NCBI GenBank assembly: GCA_016283575.1
Contig: JAEEND010000025.1
Coordinates: 124,001-188,000 of the forward strand
Direction: 5' to 3'
DNA: 64,000 bases
Origin: Lachnospiraceae bacterium
Lineage (GTDB): Bacteria > Bacillota > Clostridia > Lachnospirales > Lachnospiraceae
The notes beneath the pieces are model-generated. The model made no database searches, was not told the origin of the DNA, and worked only from the letters and a program-made list of their open reading frames with translations. The position numbers and the translations under genes are program-made. Of the stretch, positions 45,891 through 55,214 are shown piece by piece (positions within the stretch are counted from its first letter, which is position 1; each line of letters opens with the position of its first letter).

Positions 45891-47585
45891 TTGAATAAAA
45901 GAAAAGAAGTAAAAGCTCCCGCTTCCAAGTTGAGGATCATACCTCTTGGTGGCCTGGAGCAGATCGGTATGAACATTACTGCCTTCGAGTATGAAGACAG
46001 TATTATTGTCGTGGATTGCGGTCTTGCATTCCCGGAAGGAGACCTTTTAGGTATCGACCTTGTTATCCCCGACGTTACGTATTTAAAAGAGAATATTGAA
46101 AAAGTAAAGGGTTTTGTAATAACCCACGGACATGAAGATCACATCGGCGCACTTCCCTACATATTAAGGGATGTAAATGTGCCTATTTATGCTACCAAGC
46201 TTACGGTAGGTATCATTGAGAACAAGTTAAAAGAAAAGCAGCACGAGGATTTGCTTAAGAAAACAAAGAGAAAGGTCGTTAAGTTCGGGCAGTCCATTAA
46301 TTTGGGACCCTTCAGAGTTGAATTTATAAAGACCAATCATTCCATCGTTGACGCTGCTGCTCTGGCGATCTTTTCACCTGCCGGTGTCATCATTCACACC
46401 GGTGACTTTAAAGTTGATTACACTCCCGTGTACGGTGACTCCATAGATCTTGAGAGATTTGCAACATTGGGTAAAAAAGGCGTGCTTGCACTTATGTGCG
46501 ACTCCACCAACGCAGAGCGACCAGGCTTTACCGCATCGGAACGTACTGTCGGACAGGCCTTTGATAATATTTTCAACGAACATAAGAACACAAGGATCAT
46601 AGTAGCTACTTTTGCATCAAATGTTGACCGTGTACAGCAGATCATAAATACCGCTCACAAATACGGAAGAAAAGTATCTGTGGAAGGCCGAAGCATGGTA
46701 AGCATCATCGATATTGCCCAGAATTTAAAGAGGATCAGCATTCCTGATAATACATTGGTGGATATCGACCAGTTAAAGAACTTCCCTCCCGAGAAAACCG
46801 TCATCATTACTACCGGAAGTCAGGGAGAGTCCATGGCGGCGCTTTCCCGTATTGCCAACGGAACACATAAGAAGATTACAATATCACCCAACGATACCGT
46901 GATCTTTTCATCAAATCCCATTCCCGGCAATGAAAAAGCGGTCACCAAAATAATCAACGAGTTATTGCTTAAGGGCGCAGATGTTATTTTCCAGGATACC
47001 CACGTATCGGGACATGCCTGCGCGGAAGAAATAAAGCTTATCTATTCCCTTGTACAGCCCAAGTATTCGATTCCGGTACATGGCGAATACAAGCACTTAA
47101 AGGCTCAGGCCAGAATCGCCGAAGACCTTGGTATAAAGAAGGATCATATAGTGATCCTCCACTCGGGCGAAGTGCTGGAATTATCTGAGGATTCAGCCAA
47201 GGTAGTGGATAAAGTGCCTCTTTCTCCCGTATACGTTGACGGTCTCGGCGTCGGTGACGTAGGAAACAAGGTGCTTAGAGAACGCCACACTCTTGCGGCC
47301 AACGGTATCGTGGTAGCAAGCATCGTAATTGACGAATACTCCGGCGCCATCATATCCGGCCCCGATATCTACACCAAGGGATTTGTATATGAAAAAGAAT
47401 CGGAAGAGCTTCTTTTGGAAGCGAAGAAAGAACTTATAGGGGCTCTCAATAACGCTTCCCTTAAGAAGGTTTACGACTGGGGCAAGCTTAAAGGCATCAT
47501 GAAGGATGCGCTTTCCGACTATTGCTGGAAGAAGTTTAAACGCAGACCGGAGATTTTACCCATTATCATGGGCGTTGATGAATAA
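45891..47585 (+). CDS. rnj: Ribonuclease J
   Basis: A metallo-beta-lactamase/beta-CASP ribonuclease with endonuclease and 5'-to-3' exonuclease activity, central to mRNA decay and rRNA maturation in Firmicutes. The 564-residue protein has the zinc motif THGHEDHIGALPY, the later ligand region IIHTGDFKVDYTPV, and the beta-CASP motifs, with HGEYKHLKAQARIA close to the C-terminal part. The start is a TTG at 45891, supported by AAGGAG six nt upstream. The letter (J1 or J2) is not assigned. Confidence 0.95.
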   Translation: MNKRKEVKAPASKLRIIPLGGLEQIGMNITAFEYEDSIIVVDCGLAFPEGDLLGIDLVIPDVTYLKENIEKVKGFVITHGHEDHIGALPYILRDVNVPIYATKLTVGIIENKLKEKQHEDLLKKTKRKVVKFGQSINLGPFRVEFIKTNHSIVDAAALAIFSPAGVIIHTGDFKVDYTPVYGDSIDLERFATLGKKGVLALMCDSTNAERPGFTASERTVGQAFDNIFNEHKNTRIIVATFASNVDRVQQIINTAHKYGRKVSVEGRSMVSIIDIAQNLKRISIPDNTLVDIDQLKNFPPEKTVIITTGSQGESMAALSRIANGTHKKITISPNDTVIFSSNPIPGNEKAVTKIINELLLKGADVIFQDTHVSGHACAEEIKLIYSLVQPKYSIPVHGEYKHLKAQARIAEDLGIKKDHIVILHSGEVLELSEDSAKVVDKVPLSPVYVDGLGVGDVGNKVLRERHTLAANGIVVASIVIDEYSGAIISGPDIYTKGFVYEKESEELLLEAKKELIGALNNASLKKVYDWGKLKGIMKDALSDYCWKKFKRRPEILPIIMGVDE

Positions 47586-47595
47586 GAGGATAAAT

Positions 47596-47919
47596 ATGAC
47601 AGATCTTTCCAATCTTTGTGAAGAAGTAGTAAAAAGAATCCGTGATACGGAAGAATATCGCGCTTACAGAGAAATAGTGGATGAACTTAAAAAGGATGAG
47701 AAGCTCTATGCCCGTGTGTGTGATCTGAGGGAAAAAAGCTTCATGATCCAGATGGAGAATCCGCCGGATGCCATGGACCGGTTAGACTCATTGACTAATG
47801 AGTATGAAGATGTTATTAATATTGAATTGGTAGGGCGTTTCCTTAATGCAGAGGCTTCTTTTTGCCGCATGATGCAGGATTACAACGGAAAAGTCAGTAG
47901 AGGATTGGAGTTTGACTGA
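47596..47919 (+). CDS. YlbF/YmcA family regulator
   Basis: A helical 107-residue protein of the YlbF/YmcA (RicF/RicA) family. In Bacillus these form the Ric complex that directs RNase Y cutting. The core is EEYRAYREIVDELKKDEKLY and VCDLREKSFMIQMENP. The start at 47596 has GAGGATA upstream, ten nt after the RNase J gene, which fits a role in RNA decay. It overlaps the next ATG by one base. Confidence 0.82.
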   Translation: MTDLSNLCEEVVKRIRDTEEYRAYREIVDELKKDEKLYARVCDLREKSFMIQMENPPDAMDRLDSLTNEYEDVINIELVGRFLNAEASFCRMMQDYNGKVSRGLEFD

Positions 47920-48302
47920 TGGACTTAAAACAGCTTTTCAGTACATTAATATCAGCATTGATTAAAATCGCCGTGGCCGTCTGGCTTGTGAATCTCATTT
48001 ATCAGAAGACCATGGATGCCTATAATTTCGGATACAGAGTATTTACGGAGGCTCCCGTATCTCCTGCTCCCGGACGTGACGTTGTGGTTACCGTTACAGA
48101 GGGCAAGGGCTACAGAGATATTGCGGAGATACTTTATGAAAAGGGCCTTGTAAGAGACAAGAATCTTGCTTTTGTGCAGATCCTTGCATCGGAGCACAGA
48201 GAGGGAATGGAGCCCGGGGTTTATACATTAAACACCTCCATGACCACGGAAGAAATGTGTGCCGCCATGGATCCGGAGGATGAGGAAGAGGAAGAAGAAT
48301 GA
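47919..48302 (+). CDS. Short MltG-like (YceG) protein without the catalytic domain
   Basis: A 127-residue protein: one membrane segment (LISALIKIAVAVWLVNLIYQ), then a domain VVVTVTEGKGYRDIAEILYE...KGLVRDKNLAF...EPGVYTLNTSMTTEEM that matches the LysM-like N-terminal part of the endolytic transglycosylase MltG, and an acidic tail EDEEEEEE. Full MltG is about 340-400 residues and has its catalytic glutamate in the missing C-terminal half. It occupies the place of mltG in the Bacillus order ruvX-DUF1292-mltG-trmR-U32. It could be a PG-binding regulator or remnant; the ATGA overlap with the next gene suggests an intact, translated gene. Confidence 0.8.
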   Translation: MDLKQLFSTLISALIKIAVAVWLVNLIYQKTMDAYNFGYRVFTEAPVSPAPGRDVVVTVTEGKGYRDIAEILYEKGLVRDKNLAFVQILASEHREGMEPGVYTLNTSMTTEEMCAAMDPEDEEEEEE

Positions 48303-48940
48303 TCGAAAGTGAAAGAATCACATCCTTTATAAATTCATTTGCGTCACCTAATTCCGAAGAACTGGATAAATTAGAACAGTATTCAATAGAAACCAATGTG
48401 CCGATCATCAGAAAGGAGATGCAGCAGTTAATAAAGTATCTCCTTAAGCAAACACAGCCAAAGAACATTTTGGAAGTGGGAACAGCCATTGGTTTTTCTT
48501 CGTTGTTGATGTTAGAAAACCTTCCCGGAGAGTCACACATCACCACGATAGAGAAGTACGAGAAGCGAATCCCGGTGGCAAGGGAGAACTTCGAAAAATT
48601 CAATGCTTCAAACCGCATCACTCTGATCGAAGGGGACGCAACGGAAGTGTTAAAGGAATTGACTGACACCTATGATTTTATTTTCATGGATGCAGCCAAG
48701 GGACAGTACATTAATTTCTTTCCGGATATTATGAAAAGACTTAGATCCGGCGGAACCTTACTTTCGGATAATGTAATGCAGGACGGGGATATTCTGGAAT
48801 CAAAATTTGCGGTGGAGAGACGCAATCGCACCATTTACAAAAGAATGCGTGATTATCTTTACGAACTCACCCATAATGAGGAACTTACAACGGTGATACT
48901 TCCCATAGGGGACGGAGTCACCATCAGCGTTAAGAGGTAG
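48299..48940 (+). CDS. trmR: O-methyltransferase, TrmR-like
   Basis: A SAM-dependent O-methyltransferase of 213 residues: ILEVGTAIGFSSLLMLENLP binds SAM, TLIEGDATEVLKEL and DFIFMDAAKGQYINFFPDIM give the metal and substrate site. The family is COG4122. In Bacillus the gene in this position, trmR (yrrM), methylates 5-hydroxyuridine at tRNA position 34 to 5-methoxyuridine. The next gene is the U32 protein that makes the hydroxyl, which supports this call. Confidence 0.86.
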   Translation: MIESERITSFINSFASPNSEELDKLEQYSIETNVPIIRKEMQQLIKYLLKQTQPKNILEVGTAIGFSSLLMLENLPGESHITTIEKYEKRIPVARENFEKFNASNRITLIEGDATEVLKELTDTYDFIFMDAAKGQYINFFPDIMKRLRSGGTLLSDNVMQDGDILESKFAVERRNRTIYKRMRDYLYELTHNEELTTVILPIGDGVTISVKR

Positions 48941-48948
48941 TATTATTT

Positions 48949-50175
48949 ATGAAAAAACCTGAATTGCTTGTACCCGCAAGTAGCTTAGATGTGCTTAAAA
49001 CAGCGGTAATGTTCGGCGCGGATGCCGTTTTTATAGGCGGAGAAGCCTTTGGACTGAGAGCAAAGGCGAAGAACTTTTCACCGGAAGAAATGCGTGAAGG
49101 TATTGAATTTGCCCATGCTCATGGTGTAAAGGTTCATGTTACCGCCAATATTTTAGCTCACAATTATGATTTGGACGGAGCTCGGGAATATTTTAAAGAA
49201 TTAAAGGAAATGAAGCCGGATGCGCTTATAATCGCAGACCCCGGCATGTTCATGATGGCTCGTGAAATATGCCCGGAGATTGAGATCCACGTATCCACTC
49301 AGGCCAACAATACCAATTATGAAACCTACAATTTCTGGTATAAACTGGGAGCAAAGCGTGTTGTTGCAGCAAGAGAGCTTTCTTTAAATGAAATAAGAGA
49401 GATACGCTCGAAGATACCGGAAGATAAGGAGATAGAGTGCTTTATTCACGGAGCAATGTGTATTTCTTATTCGGGAAGATGCTTACTCAGCAATTACTTC
49501 ACGGGAAGAGATGCCAACCACGGCGCCTGCACTCATCCCTGCCGATGGAAATATGCGGTAGTGGAGGAGCAGCGTCCCGGAGTATACCTGCCCGTTTATG
49601 AAAATGAGAGAGGAACCTTTATTTTTAACTCAAAGGATCTATGCATGATAGAGCATATTCCCGATCTTATCGAAGCAGGGATCGACAGCTTTAAGATCGA
49701 GGGCCGCATGAAAACCGCCCTCTACGTTGCAACGGTCGCAAGGACTTATCGTAAGGCAATAGATGACTGTCTTGAATCTGTTGACAAGTATCGTCAGAAT
49801 ATGGACTGGTACAAGGAAGAAATAGCAAAGTGCACATACAGAAACTTCAGTACAGGCTTCTATTACGGAAAGCCCGATGAAAACAGCCAGGTTTATGATT
49901 CTAACACCTATGTCAATGAATACATCTATTTGGGAACGGTTGAAAAGGCAGAAGGAAATGTGGCTTTCATTGAGCAAAAGAACAAGTTTACCGTGGGTGA
50001 CGAGATTGAAATCATGAAGCCTTCCGGGGACAATGTCAGAGTTAAGGTTCTTTCTATTAAAGATGAGGAAGGCACAGAAATGGAGTCCTGCCCCCATTCA
50101 AGACAGAAACTAATGATCACCCTTTCGGAAAAGCCCGAAGAATATGATATTTTGCGAGTTAAAAACAAGGATTAA
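48949..50175 (+). CDS. trhP: Peptidase U32 family protein, probable tRNA hydroxylation protein TrhP
   Basis: A 408-residue U32 protein starting MKKPELLVPASSLDVLKTAV. The family signature is complete: IECFIHGAMCISYSGRCLLS with further cysteines in NHGACTHPCRWKY, which in TrhP bind a cluster. Despite the peptidase name, YrrN/YrrO and E. coli TrhP hydroxylate U34 of tRNA from prephenate. Only one copy is present here, whereas Bacillus has two in tandem. It follows trmR by 8 nt. Confidence 0.88.
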   Translation: MKKPELLVPASSLDVLKTAVMFGADAVFIGGEAFGLRAKAKNFSPEEMREGIEFAHAHGVKVHVTANILAHNYDLDGAREYFKELKEMKPDALIIADPGMFMMAREICPEIEIHVSTQANNTNYETYNFWYKLGAKRVVAARELSLNEIREIRSKIPEDKEIECFIHGAMCISYSGRCLLSNYFTGRDANHGACTHPCRWKYAVVEEQRPGVYLPVYENERGTFIFNSKDLCMIEHIPDLIEAGIDSFKIEGRMKTALYVATVARTYRKAIDDCLESVDKYRQNMDWYKEEIAKCTYRNFSTGFYYGKPDENSQVYDSNTYVNEYIYLGTVEKAEGNVAFIEQKNKFTVGDEIEIMKPSGDNVRVKVLSIKDEEGTEMESCPHSRQKLMITLSEKPEEYDILRVKNKD

Positions 50176-50228
50176 ACATATTACACAAAGGGAATCGCCA
50201 AAAAAGCCTTATTTTTAAAAGTGCGATA

Positions 50229-50258
50229 TTGACCGAGAGTGTTTTTGTGGTTTAAAAT
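50229..50258 (+). promoter_or_regulatory. Promoter of glutamine synthetase III
   Basis: TTGACC (50229-50234), 18-nt spacer, TAAAAT (50253-50258), 35 nt before the ATG. Confidence 0.62.
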
Positions 50259-50293
50259 TTCACGTAAAGTAAAAAGAAAAACGAGGAAGCAGC

Positions 50294-52405
50294 ATGGGAA
50301 CAAACATAAACGTAGAAGAGATATTTGCGAAAAATGTCTTTACCGTAGCGAAGATGAGAGATTATCTTCCAGAGGAAGTTTTTGCGGAAGTAATGCGTGT
50401 TCGTGATAACGGCGGCGAACTTACACTTAAAACTGCCGATGTGGTGGCACAGGCCATGAAGAAGTGGGCTATCGAAAACGGAGCGACCCATTATACACAT
50501 TGGTTCCAGCCTCTTACAGGTATCACTGCGGAAAAACACGACGCATTTATCAAGCATCCCGACGCAGAGGGTAAGTGCTTGCTTGAGTTCTCGGGAAAAG
50601 AACTTATAAAAGGTGAATCCGATGCATCCAGCTTCCCTTCAGGCGGCCTTCGCGCTACTTTCGAAGCGAGAGGCTATACAGCATGGGATATGACTTCTCC
50701 TGCATTCTTAAAAGAAGATGCCATCGGCACTATTCTTTGTATTCCCACAGCTTTTTGTTCATATACCAGTGAAGCTCTCGATATGAAGACTCCATTACTT
50801 AGATCCATGGAGGCTATAAACGAACAGGCTTTACGTATTTTAAGATTATTCGGAAACACCTCCAGCAAAAAGGTGTTCCCCAACGTCGGTCCCGAACAGG
50901 AATATTTTCTTGTGGACCGTGATACATATTTAAAGAGAGAAGACCTTATTTTTACAGGTCGTACTCTTTTCGGAGCTCCGGCTCCCAAGGGTCAGGAACT
51001 TGATGACCATTACTACGGCACCATTGAAGAAAGAATCGGTGCCTTCATGAACGATTTAAATGTGGAGCTTTGGAAGCTTGGTGTTACGGCAAAGACCCAG
51101 CACAATGAGGTTGCGCCTGCACAGCACGAGCTTGCTCCTATCTATGAAACAGCCAACATTGCCATGGACCATAACCAGCTTACCATGGAAATCATGAAAA
51201 AGGTTGCACAGCGACACGGCCTTGCATGCCTTCTTCACGAGAAGCCCTTCCAGGGAGTTAACGGTTCCGGTAAGCATGACAACTGGTCCCTCAGTACCGA
51301 TGATGGCATAAATCTTTTGGATCCCGGTGAAACACCCAACGAAAATATCCAGTTCTTACTGGTACTTGCATGTATTTTAAAGGCTGTAGACACTCATGCG
51401 GATTTGCTTCGCCAGAGTGCATCCTGCCCCGGTAACGATTTACGTCTCGGAGCTTCAGAAGCACCTCCCGCAATTATTTCCGTATTCCTCGGGGAACAGC
51501 TTGATGACGTGGTAAGACAGCTTGTGGAGACAGGTGAAGCAAGCACCTTGAAGGGCAATAAGGTCTTAAAGACCGGTGTATCCACGATTCCCGATTTTGC
51601 CATCGATGCTACAGACAGAAACCGTACATCACCTTTTGCATTTACCGGAAATAAATTCGAATTCAGATCCGTTGGCAGCTCCGATTCCATCGGAAGCCCC
51701 AATACCGTACTCAATACAATCGTTGCAGAAGCTTTCTGCGAGGCGGCTGATGAACTTGAAGCAGCCGATGACTTCGGTCTTGCCGTTCACGATCTCATCA
51801 AGAGATATATGACAGAGCATAACCGCATTATCTTTAACGGTGACGGCTATTCCGATGCCTGGGTAAAAGAAGCCGAACGTCGCGGACTTCCCAATTTAAA
51901 GTCAATGGTGGATGCGGTTGATACCATTAAGACCGAGAAGGCCGTTAAGCTTTATGAAAAATTCGGAGTATTTACAAGATCCGAGCTTGAATCAAGAGCG
52001 GAGATCCTTTACGAGCAGTATTCAAGAACAGTGAATATCGAAGCTCATGCCATGACATCCATGGCTTCGAAGCAGATCATTCCCGCCGCTATGGAATATG
52101 CAGGAATGCTTGCTGAAACCGTAAACCAGATGAAGCAGGCAGGAGTTGAACCCATAGTACCCATGCAGATGCTTAAGCAGGTCAATGACAACATCACCGA
52201 AATGCAGCAGGCACTTGAAAGCATGAAGGAAAAGAGAAAGACCGGTATCGTCATGAAGAACCAGAAAGAAAGAGCCTTCTACTTCAAGGACAATGTGGTT
52301 CCTGCAATGGCCGCACTTCGTGCTCCCGCTGACAGACTTGAAAAAATCGTGGACAAGGAATATTGGCCTATTCCTTCTTATGCAGATTTAATGTTTGAAG
52401 TATAA
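50294..52405 (+). CDS. glnN: Glutamine synthetase type III (GlnN)
   Basis: Makes glutamine from glutamate, ammonia and ATP. At 703 residues it is clearly the large GSIII type, not the 440-residue GSI. Conserved regions include [20 protein letters not shown] (metal-binding Glu), [40 protein letters not shown] and [20 protein letters not shown] with [14 protein letters not shown] is common in Bacteroides and Butyrivibrio-type anaerobes. No nitrogen regulator is nearby. AGGAAGCAGC precedes the ATG. Confidence 0.97.
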   Translation: MGTNINVEEIFAKNVFTVAKMRDYLPEEVFAEVMRVRDNGGELTLKTADVVAQAMKKWAIENGATHYTHWFQPLTGITAEKHDAFIKHPDAEGKCLLEFSGKELIKGESDASSFPSGGLRATFEARGYTAWDMTSPAFLKEDAIGTILCIPTAFCSYTSEALDMKTPLLRSMEAINEQALRILRLFGNTSSKKVFPNVGPEQEYFLVDRDTYLKREDLIFTGRTLFGAPAPKGQELDDHYYGTIEERIGAFMNDLNVELWKLGVTAKTQHNEVAPAQHELAPIYETANIAMDHNQLTMEIMKKVAQRHGLACLLHEKPFQGVNGSGKHDNWSLSTDDGINLLDPGETPNENIQFLLVLACILKAVDTHADLLRQSASCPGNDLRLGASEAPPAIISVFLGEQLDDVVRQLVETGEASTLKGNKVLKTGVSTIPDFAIDATDRNRTSPFAFTGNKFEFRSVGSSDSIGSPNTVLNTIVAEAFCEAADELEAADDFGLAVHDLIKRYMTEHNRIIFNGDGYSDAWVKEAERRGLPNLKSMVDAVDTIKTEKAVKLYEKFGVFTRSELESRAEILYEQYSRTVNIEAHAMTSMASKQIIPAAMEYAGMLAETVNQMKQAGVEPIVPMQMLKQVNDNITEMQQALESMKEKRKTGIVMKNQKERAFYFKDNVVPAMAALRAPADRLEKIVDKEYWPIPSYADLMFEV

Positions 52406-52518
52406 AATACTTTAAATACTTAAAGTTTTACTGTATAATCGATTTCGACAGAGTTTTTACTAAGTTATCGTTACACTGATGTGTTAAGATATTTAAAAAT
52501 TTAATGGAGGAAAAAGTA

Positions 52519-53487
52519 ATGGCATTAGTTACAACAACCGAAATGTTCAAGAAGGCTTACAACGGCGGATACGCAGTTGGTGCTTTCAACGTAAACAACA
52601 TGGAAATCGTACAGGGTATTACAGAAGCTGCTGGCGAATTAAAGAGCCCTGTAATCTTACAGGTATCCAAGGGAGCCAGAGCTTATGCAAATCATACATA
52701 TCTTGTTAAGCTTGTAGAAGCAGCAGTAGCTGAAAACCCTGAAATCCCCATCGCTCTTCACCTTGATCACGGCGATACATTTGAATTATGTAAGTCTTGT
52801 ATCGACGGTGGATTCACATCTGTTATGATCGATGCTTCTTCTAAGTCTTTTGAAGATAACATCGCTCTTACAAAGCAGGTAGTTGAATATGCTCACGCTC
52901 ACGGCGTAGTAGTAGAAGCAGAACTTGGTACTCTTGCAGGTATCGAAGACGAAGTAGTAGTAGAATCAGGTCACGAAAGCTACACAAGACCTGAAGAAGT
53001 TGAAGAATTCGTAACACGTACAGGATGTGACTCCCTTGCAATCGCAATCGGAACATCTCACGGCGCTTACAAGTTCACAGCTGCTCAGTGTACAAGAAAC
53101 GCTGACGGAATCCTTGTTCCCCCTCCGCTTCGTTTTGACGTTCTTGAAGAAGTTTCAAAGCGTCTTCCCGGATTCCCCATCGTACTTCACGGTTCATCTT
53201 CAGTTCCTCAGGAATTCGTTAAGATGGTTAACCAGTACGGCGGAAACATGCCTGATGCTGTTGGTATTCCTGAAGAACAGCTTCGTAAGGCAGCTACACT
53301 TTCTGTATGTAAGATCAATATCGACTCCGATATCCGTCTTGCTATGACAGGTAACATCAGAAAGTACTTCGCAGAGCATCCCGATCACTTCGATCCCAGA
53401 CAGTACCTTAAGCCCGCTCGTCAGGCTGTTAAGGACATGGTTGCTCACAAGATCGTTAACGTTCTTGGTTCTGATGGTAAGGCTTGA
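52519..53487 (+). CDS. fba: Class II fructose-bisphosphate aldolase
   Basis: The zinc-dependent glycolytic aldolase splitting fructose-1,6-bisphosphate into DHAP and glyceraldehyde-3-phosphate; 322 residues. Visible are LHLDHGDTFELCKSCIDGGF (catalytic Asp and zinc His), AELGTLAGIEDEVVVESGHE, GTSHGAYKF and LHGSSSVPQEFVKMV. GGAGGAAAA precedes the ATG at 52519. Codon use and the clean strong terminator suggest high expression. Confidence 0.97.
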   Translation: MALVTTTEMFKKAYNGGYAVGAFNVNNMEIVQGITEAAGELKSPVILQVSKGARAYANHTYLVKLVEAAVAENPEIPIALHLDHGDTFELCKSCIDGGFTSVMIDASSKSFEDNIALTKQVVEYAHAHGVVVEAELGTLAGIEDEVVVESGHESYTRPEEVEEFVTRTGCDSLAIAIGTSHGAYKFTAAQCTRNADGILVPPPLRFDVLEEVSKRLPGFPIVLHGSSSVPQEFVKMVNQYGGNMPDAVGIPEEQLRKAATLSVCKINIDSDIRLAMTGNIRKYFAEHPDHFDPRQYLKPARQAVKDMVAHKIVNVLGSDGKA

Positions 53488-53500
53488 TAGAAACATAAAA

Positions 53501-53527
53501 GCGAGAGCTTCGGCTCTCGCTTTTTTT
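53501..53527 (+). terminator. Terminator of fba
   Basis: GCGAGAGC and GCTCTCGC with a TTCG tetraloop, followed by seven T. Confidence 0.97.
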
Positions 53528-53564
53528 CTTTTATGACGCTGTGTAACGCGTTAAAGCACAGGTG

Positions 53565-53593
53565 TTCACAAATCCTGTTAATAGAGTTATAAT
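53565..53593 (+). promoter_or_regulatory. Promoter of the yjfB-like gene
   Basis: TTCACA (53565-53570), 17-nt spacer, TATAAT (53588-53593). It looks like a sigma-A promoter, not the sigma-D type that controls yjfB in Bacillus. Confidence 0.72.
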
Positions 53594-53643
53594 GCTTTCA
53601 CAGTACACTTTTAGTACCAGTTGGTGCGAAGGAGGATTTACTG

Positions 53644-53835
53644 ATGAACATCAGCAACATTTCATTAGGACTCACAGAGTTACAGAAGAACGACCAAATC
53701 GGTATAGCAGTACTCAGCAAAGCCATGGATACCAATGAATCTCTTGGAGAAGGCCTGGTAAACATGATTGACAGTGCCGCTATGGAAAGAAGCGTTAATC
53801 CTCATATCGGAGGAAACGTTGATTTTTACGCATAA
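53644..53835 (+). CDS. YjfB-type putative motility protein
   Basis: A 63-residue protein, MNISNISLGLTELQKNDQIG...VLSKAMDTNESLGEGLVNMI...HIGGNVDFYA, matching the YjfB_motility family in length and in its ending. In Bacillus the gene belongs to the sigma-D motility regulon; its function is not known. CGAAGGAGG precedes the ATG. It stands alone between strong terminators. Confidence 0.78.
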   Translation: MNISNISLGLTELQKNDQIGIAVLSKAMDTNESLGEGLVNMIDSAAMERSVNPHIGGNVDFYA

Positions 53836-53849
53836 TTTTTACTAAGAGA

Positions 53850-53884
53850 TGCGCCCGGGTAAGCAATTTACTCGGGCGCAAATT
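53850..53884 (+). terminator. Terminator after the yjfB-like gene
   Basis: TGCGCCCGGGTAA pairs with TTACTCGGGCGCA (one G-U) around a short loop, then AATTT. A strong stem with a weak tail. Confidence 0.75.
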
Positions 53885-53910
53885 TAAAACAAGAAAATTT
53901 AAAAAAGTAC

Positions 53911-53939
53911 TTGCAAAATGAAATCATTTCTTATATACT
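53911..53939 (+). promoter_or_regulatory. tRNA-Gln promoter
   Basis: TTGCAA (53911-53916), 17-nt spacer, TATACT (53934-53939), 31 nt before the tRNA. Confidence 0.8.
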
Positions 53940-53970
53940 AGCCTAGTGTCAAGCGAAAGCGAGCATATAT

Positions 53971-54042
53971 AGGGCTATCGCCAAACGGTAAGGCAACGGA
54001 CTCTGACTCCGTCATTTCAAGGTTCGAATCCTTGTAGCCCTG
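53971..54042 (+). tRNA. tRNA-Gln (anticodon CUG)
   Basis: A cloverleaf of 72 nt: acceptor AGGGCTA with TAGCCCT plus discriminator G; D arm TCGCC...GGCAA; anticodon stem ACGGA/TCCGT with loop CTCTGAC, anticodon CTG; T arm CAAGG-TTCGAAT-CCTTG. CCA is not encoded (CTA follows). It reads CAG codons. It has its own promoter and terminator, so it is a single-gene transcript. Confidence 0.95.
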
Positions 54043-54045
54043 CTA

Positions 54046-54075
54046 AGGGAACTGAGAGATCAGTTCCCTCTTTTA
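54046..54075 (+). terminator. Terminator of tRNA-Gln
   Basis: AGGGAACTGA and TCAGTTCCCT with loop GAGA, then CTCTTTT. Confidence 0.92.
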
Positions 54076-54121
54076 TTATTTTTAAACTTAAACTTGGAAC
54101 GGAATAACCGGAGGAATTTAG

Positions 54122-54982
54122 ATGTTTGAATTAGCAAAGAGACAGACTCTTTACGTTGAAAAGCTGGTAGAGTTTGGCGCCTATCTTGTACCTGCTGAAT
54201 TAAAGGAAAAAAAGGTGCCTGAAAAGAACGAGCATGTTCTTTTGCCTAAGAAGTATGTGCCGGAAGGATCAAAGCGCGGCGACGGTATAGAAGTATTTCT
54301 TTATCTTGACTCGCAGGACCGCATGATCGCAACTACGACACAGCCCCTTGTATCTCTTCATGAAGTGGCAAGACTTAAGGTAAAGGAAGTATCAAAAATA
54401 GGAGCTTTCCTTGACTGGGGGCTTGAGAAGGATCTGTTTTTACCCTTTAAAGAACAGACGAAGAGAGTAGAAGCGGGAGATGACTGCCTTGTAGGCGTAT
54501 ACCTTGATAAATCGGGAAGAATAGCTTCCACCATGAAGGTTTACCCCTATCTTAGGAGCGATTCGGATTATAAAAAAGATGACGAAGTTACGGGCGTTGT
54601 TTATGAGATCAGCGATAACTTCGGCGCTTTTGTGGCAGTTGATGATAAATATCAGGGACTGATCCCTAAGAAAGAGCAGTATGGAAACATAGTTGCCGGC
54701 GAAACAATAACAGCCAGAGTCACTGCAGTACGAGAGGACGGAAAGCTTACGTTAAGCGTCAGAGATAAGTCCTATAAACAGATAAACAAAGACGGGGATA
54801 AGCTTCTTAAGCTTCTTGATTCATACGATGGCGTACTTCCATTTACTGAGAAGGCATCACCGGATGTGATCACCAGAGAAACCGGCATGAGCAAAAACGA
54901 ATTCAAGAAGGCTGTGGGTCATTTATATAAAGAACGCGTAATTGAGATAAGTGATGACGGCAGGATAAGAAAGATAAAATAA
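54122..54982 (+). CDS. CvfB-like S1 RNA-binding protein
   Basis: A 286-residue protein of the CvfB/YitL family: three S1-like OB domains (for example LKVKEVSKIGAFLDWGLEKD and VTGVVYEISDNFGAFVAVDD) and a C-terminal winged helix (TRETGMSKNEFKKAVGHLYK). CvfB of Staphylococcus binds RNA and affects virulence gene expression. It begins after CCGGAGG and is followed by a terminator, so it is monocistronic. Confidence 0.9.
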   Translation: MFELAKRQTLYVEKLVEFGAYLVPAELKEKKVPEKNEHVLLPKKYVPEGSKRGDGIEVFLYLDSQDRMIATTTQPLVSLHEVARLKVKEVSKIGAFLDWGLEKDLFLPFKEQTKRVEAGDDCLVGVYLDKSGRIASTMKVYPYLRSDSDYKKDDEVTGVVYEISDNFGAFVAVDDKYQGLIPKKEQYGNIVAGETITARVTAVREDGKLTLSVRDKSYKQINKDGDKLLKLLDSYDGVLPFTEKASPDVITRETGMSKNEFKKAVGHLYKERVIEISDDGRIRKIK

Positions 54983-54994
54983 GACACGATAAGA

Positions 54995-55022
54995 GAGGAA
55001 CCGAAGCGACGGTTCCTCTTTT
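54995..55022 (+). terminator. Terminator of the cvfB-like gene
   Basis: GAGGAACCG and CGGTTCCTC around AAGCGA, followed by TTTT. Confidence 0.9.
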
Positions 55023-55091
55023 GGTTATTTTTAATAGTATAAAAGTGCACAATAAAATCTCGGGAATTTAAAAAATTCACAAAAAAGACTA

Positions 55092-55172
55092 ACTTTAGGG
55101 TTGGTTTCCATGTCAAATTAGTATAAAATGGTATAAGAATTGTCAAATAAGGGGTTTTTATACCCTAAAATC
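55092..55172 (+). promoter_or_regulatory. Repeat-rich control region before the PucR/CdaR-type gene
   Basis: TGTCAAATTAG (from 55111) and TGTCAAATAAG (from 55141) are direct repeats 30 bp apart. GGTATAA (55130-55136) and TTATACC (55158-55164) are inverted, and TTTAGGG near 55094 is inverted against CCCTAAA near 55163. The layered repeats suggest an operator for the following regulator; no promoter pair was fixed. Confidence 0.45.
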
Positions 55173-55214
55173 CATAGTTATTATTACTAATAGACCAAGG
55201 AAAGTGGGGACGTT

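Noticed and set aside
55105-55150. Third copy of the TGTCAAT element near the PucR-type gene
   Set aside because: The repeats here read TGTCAAAT and are 30 bp apart, with different flanks; unrelated to the 29-nt elements at 24300 and 24792.
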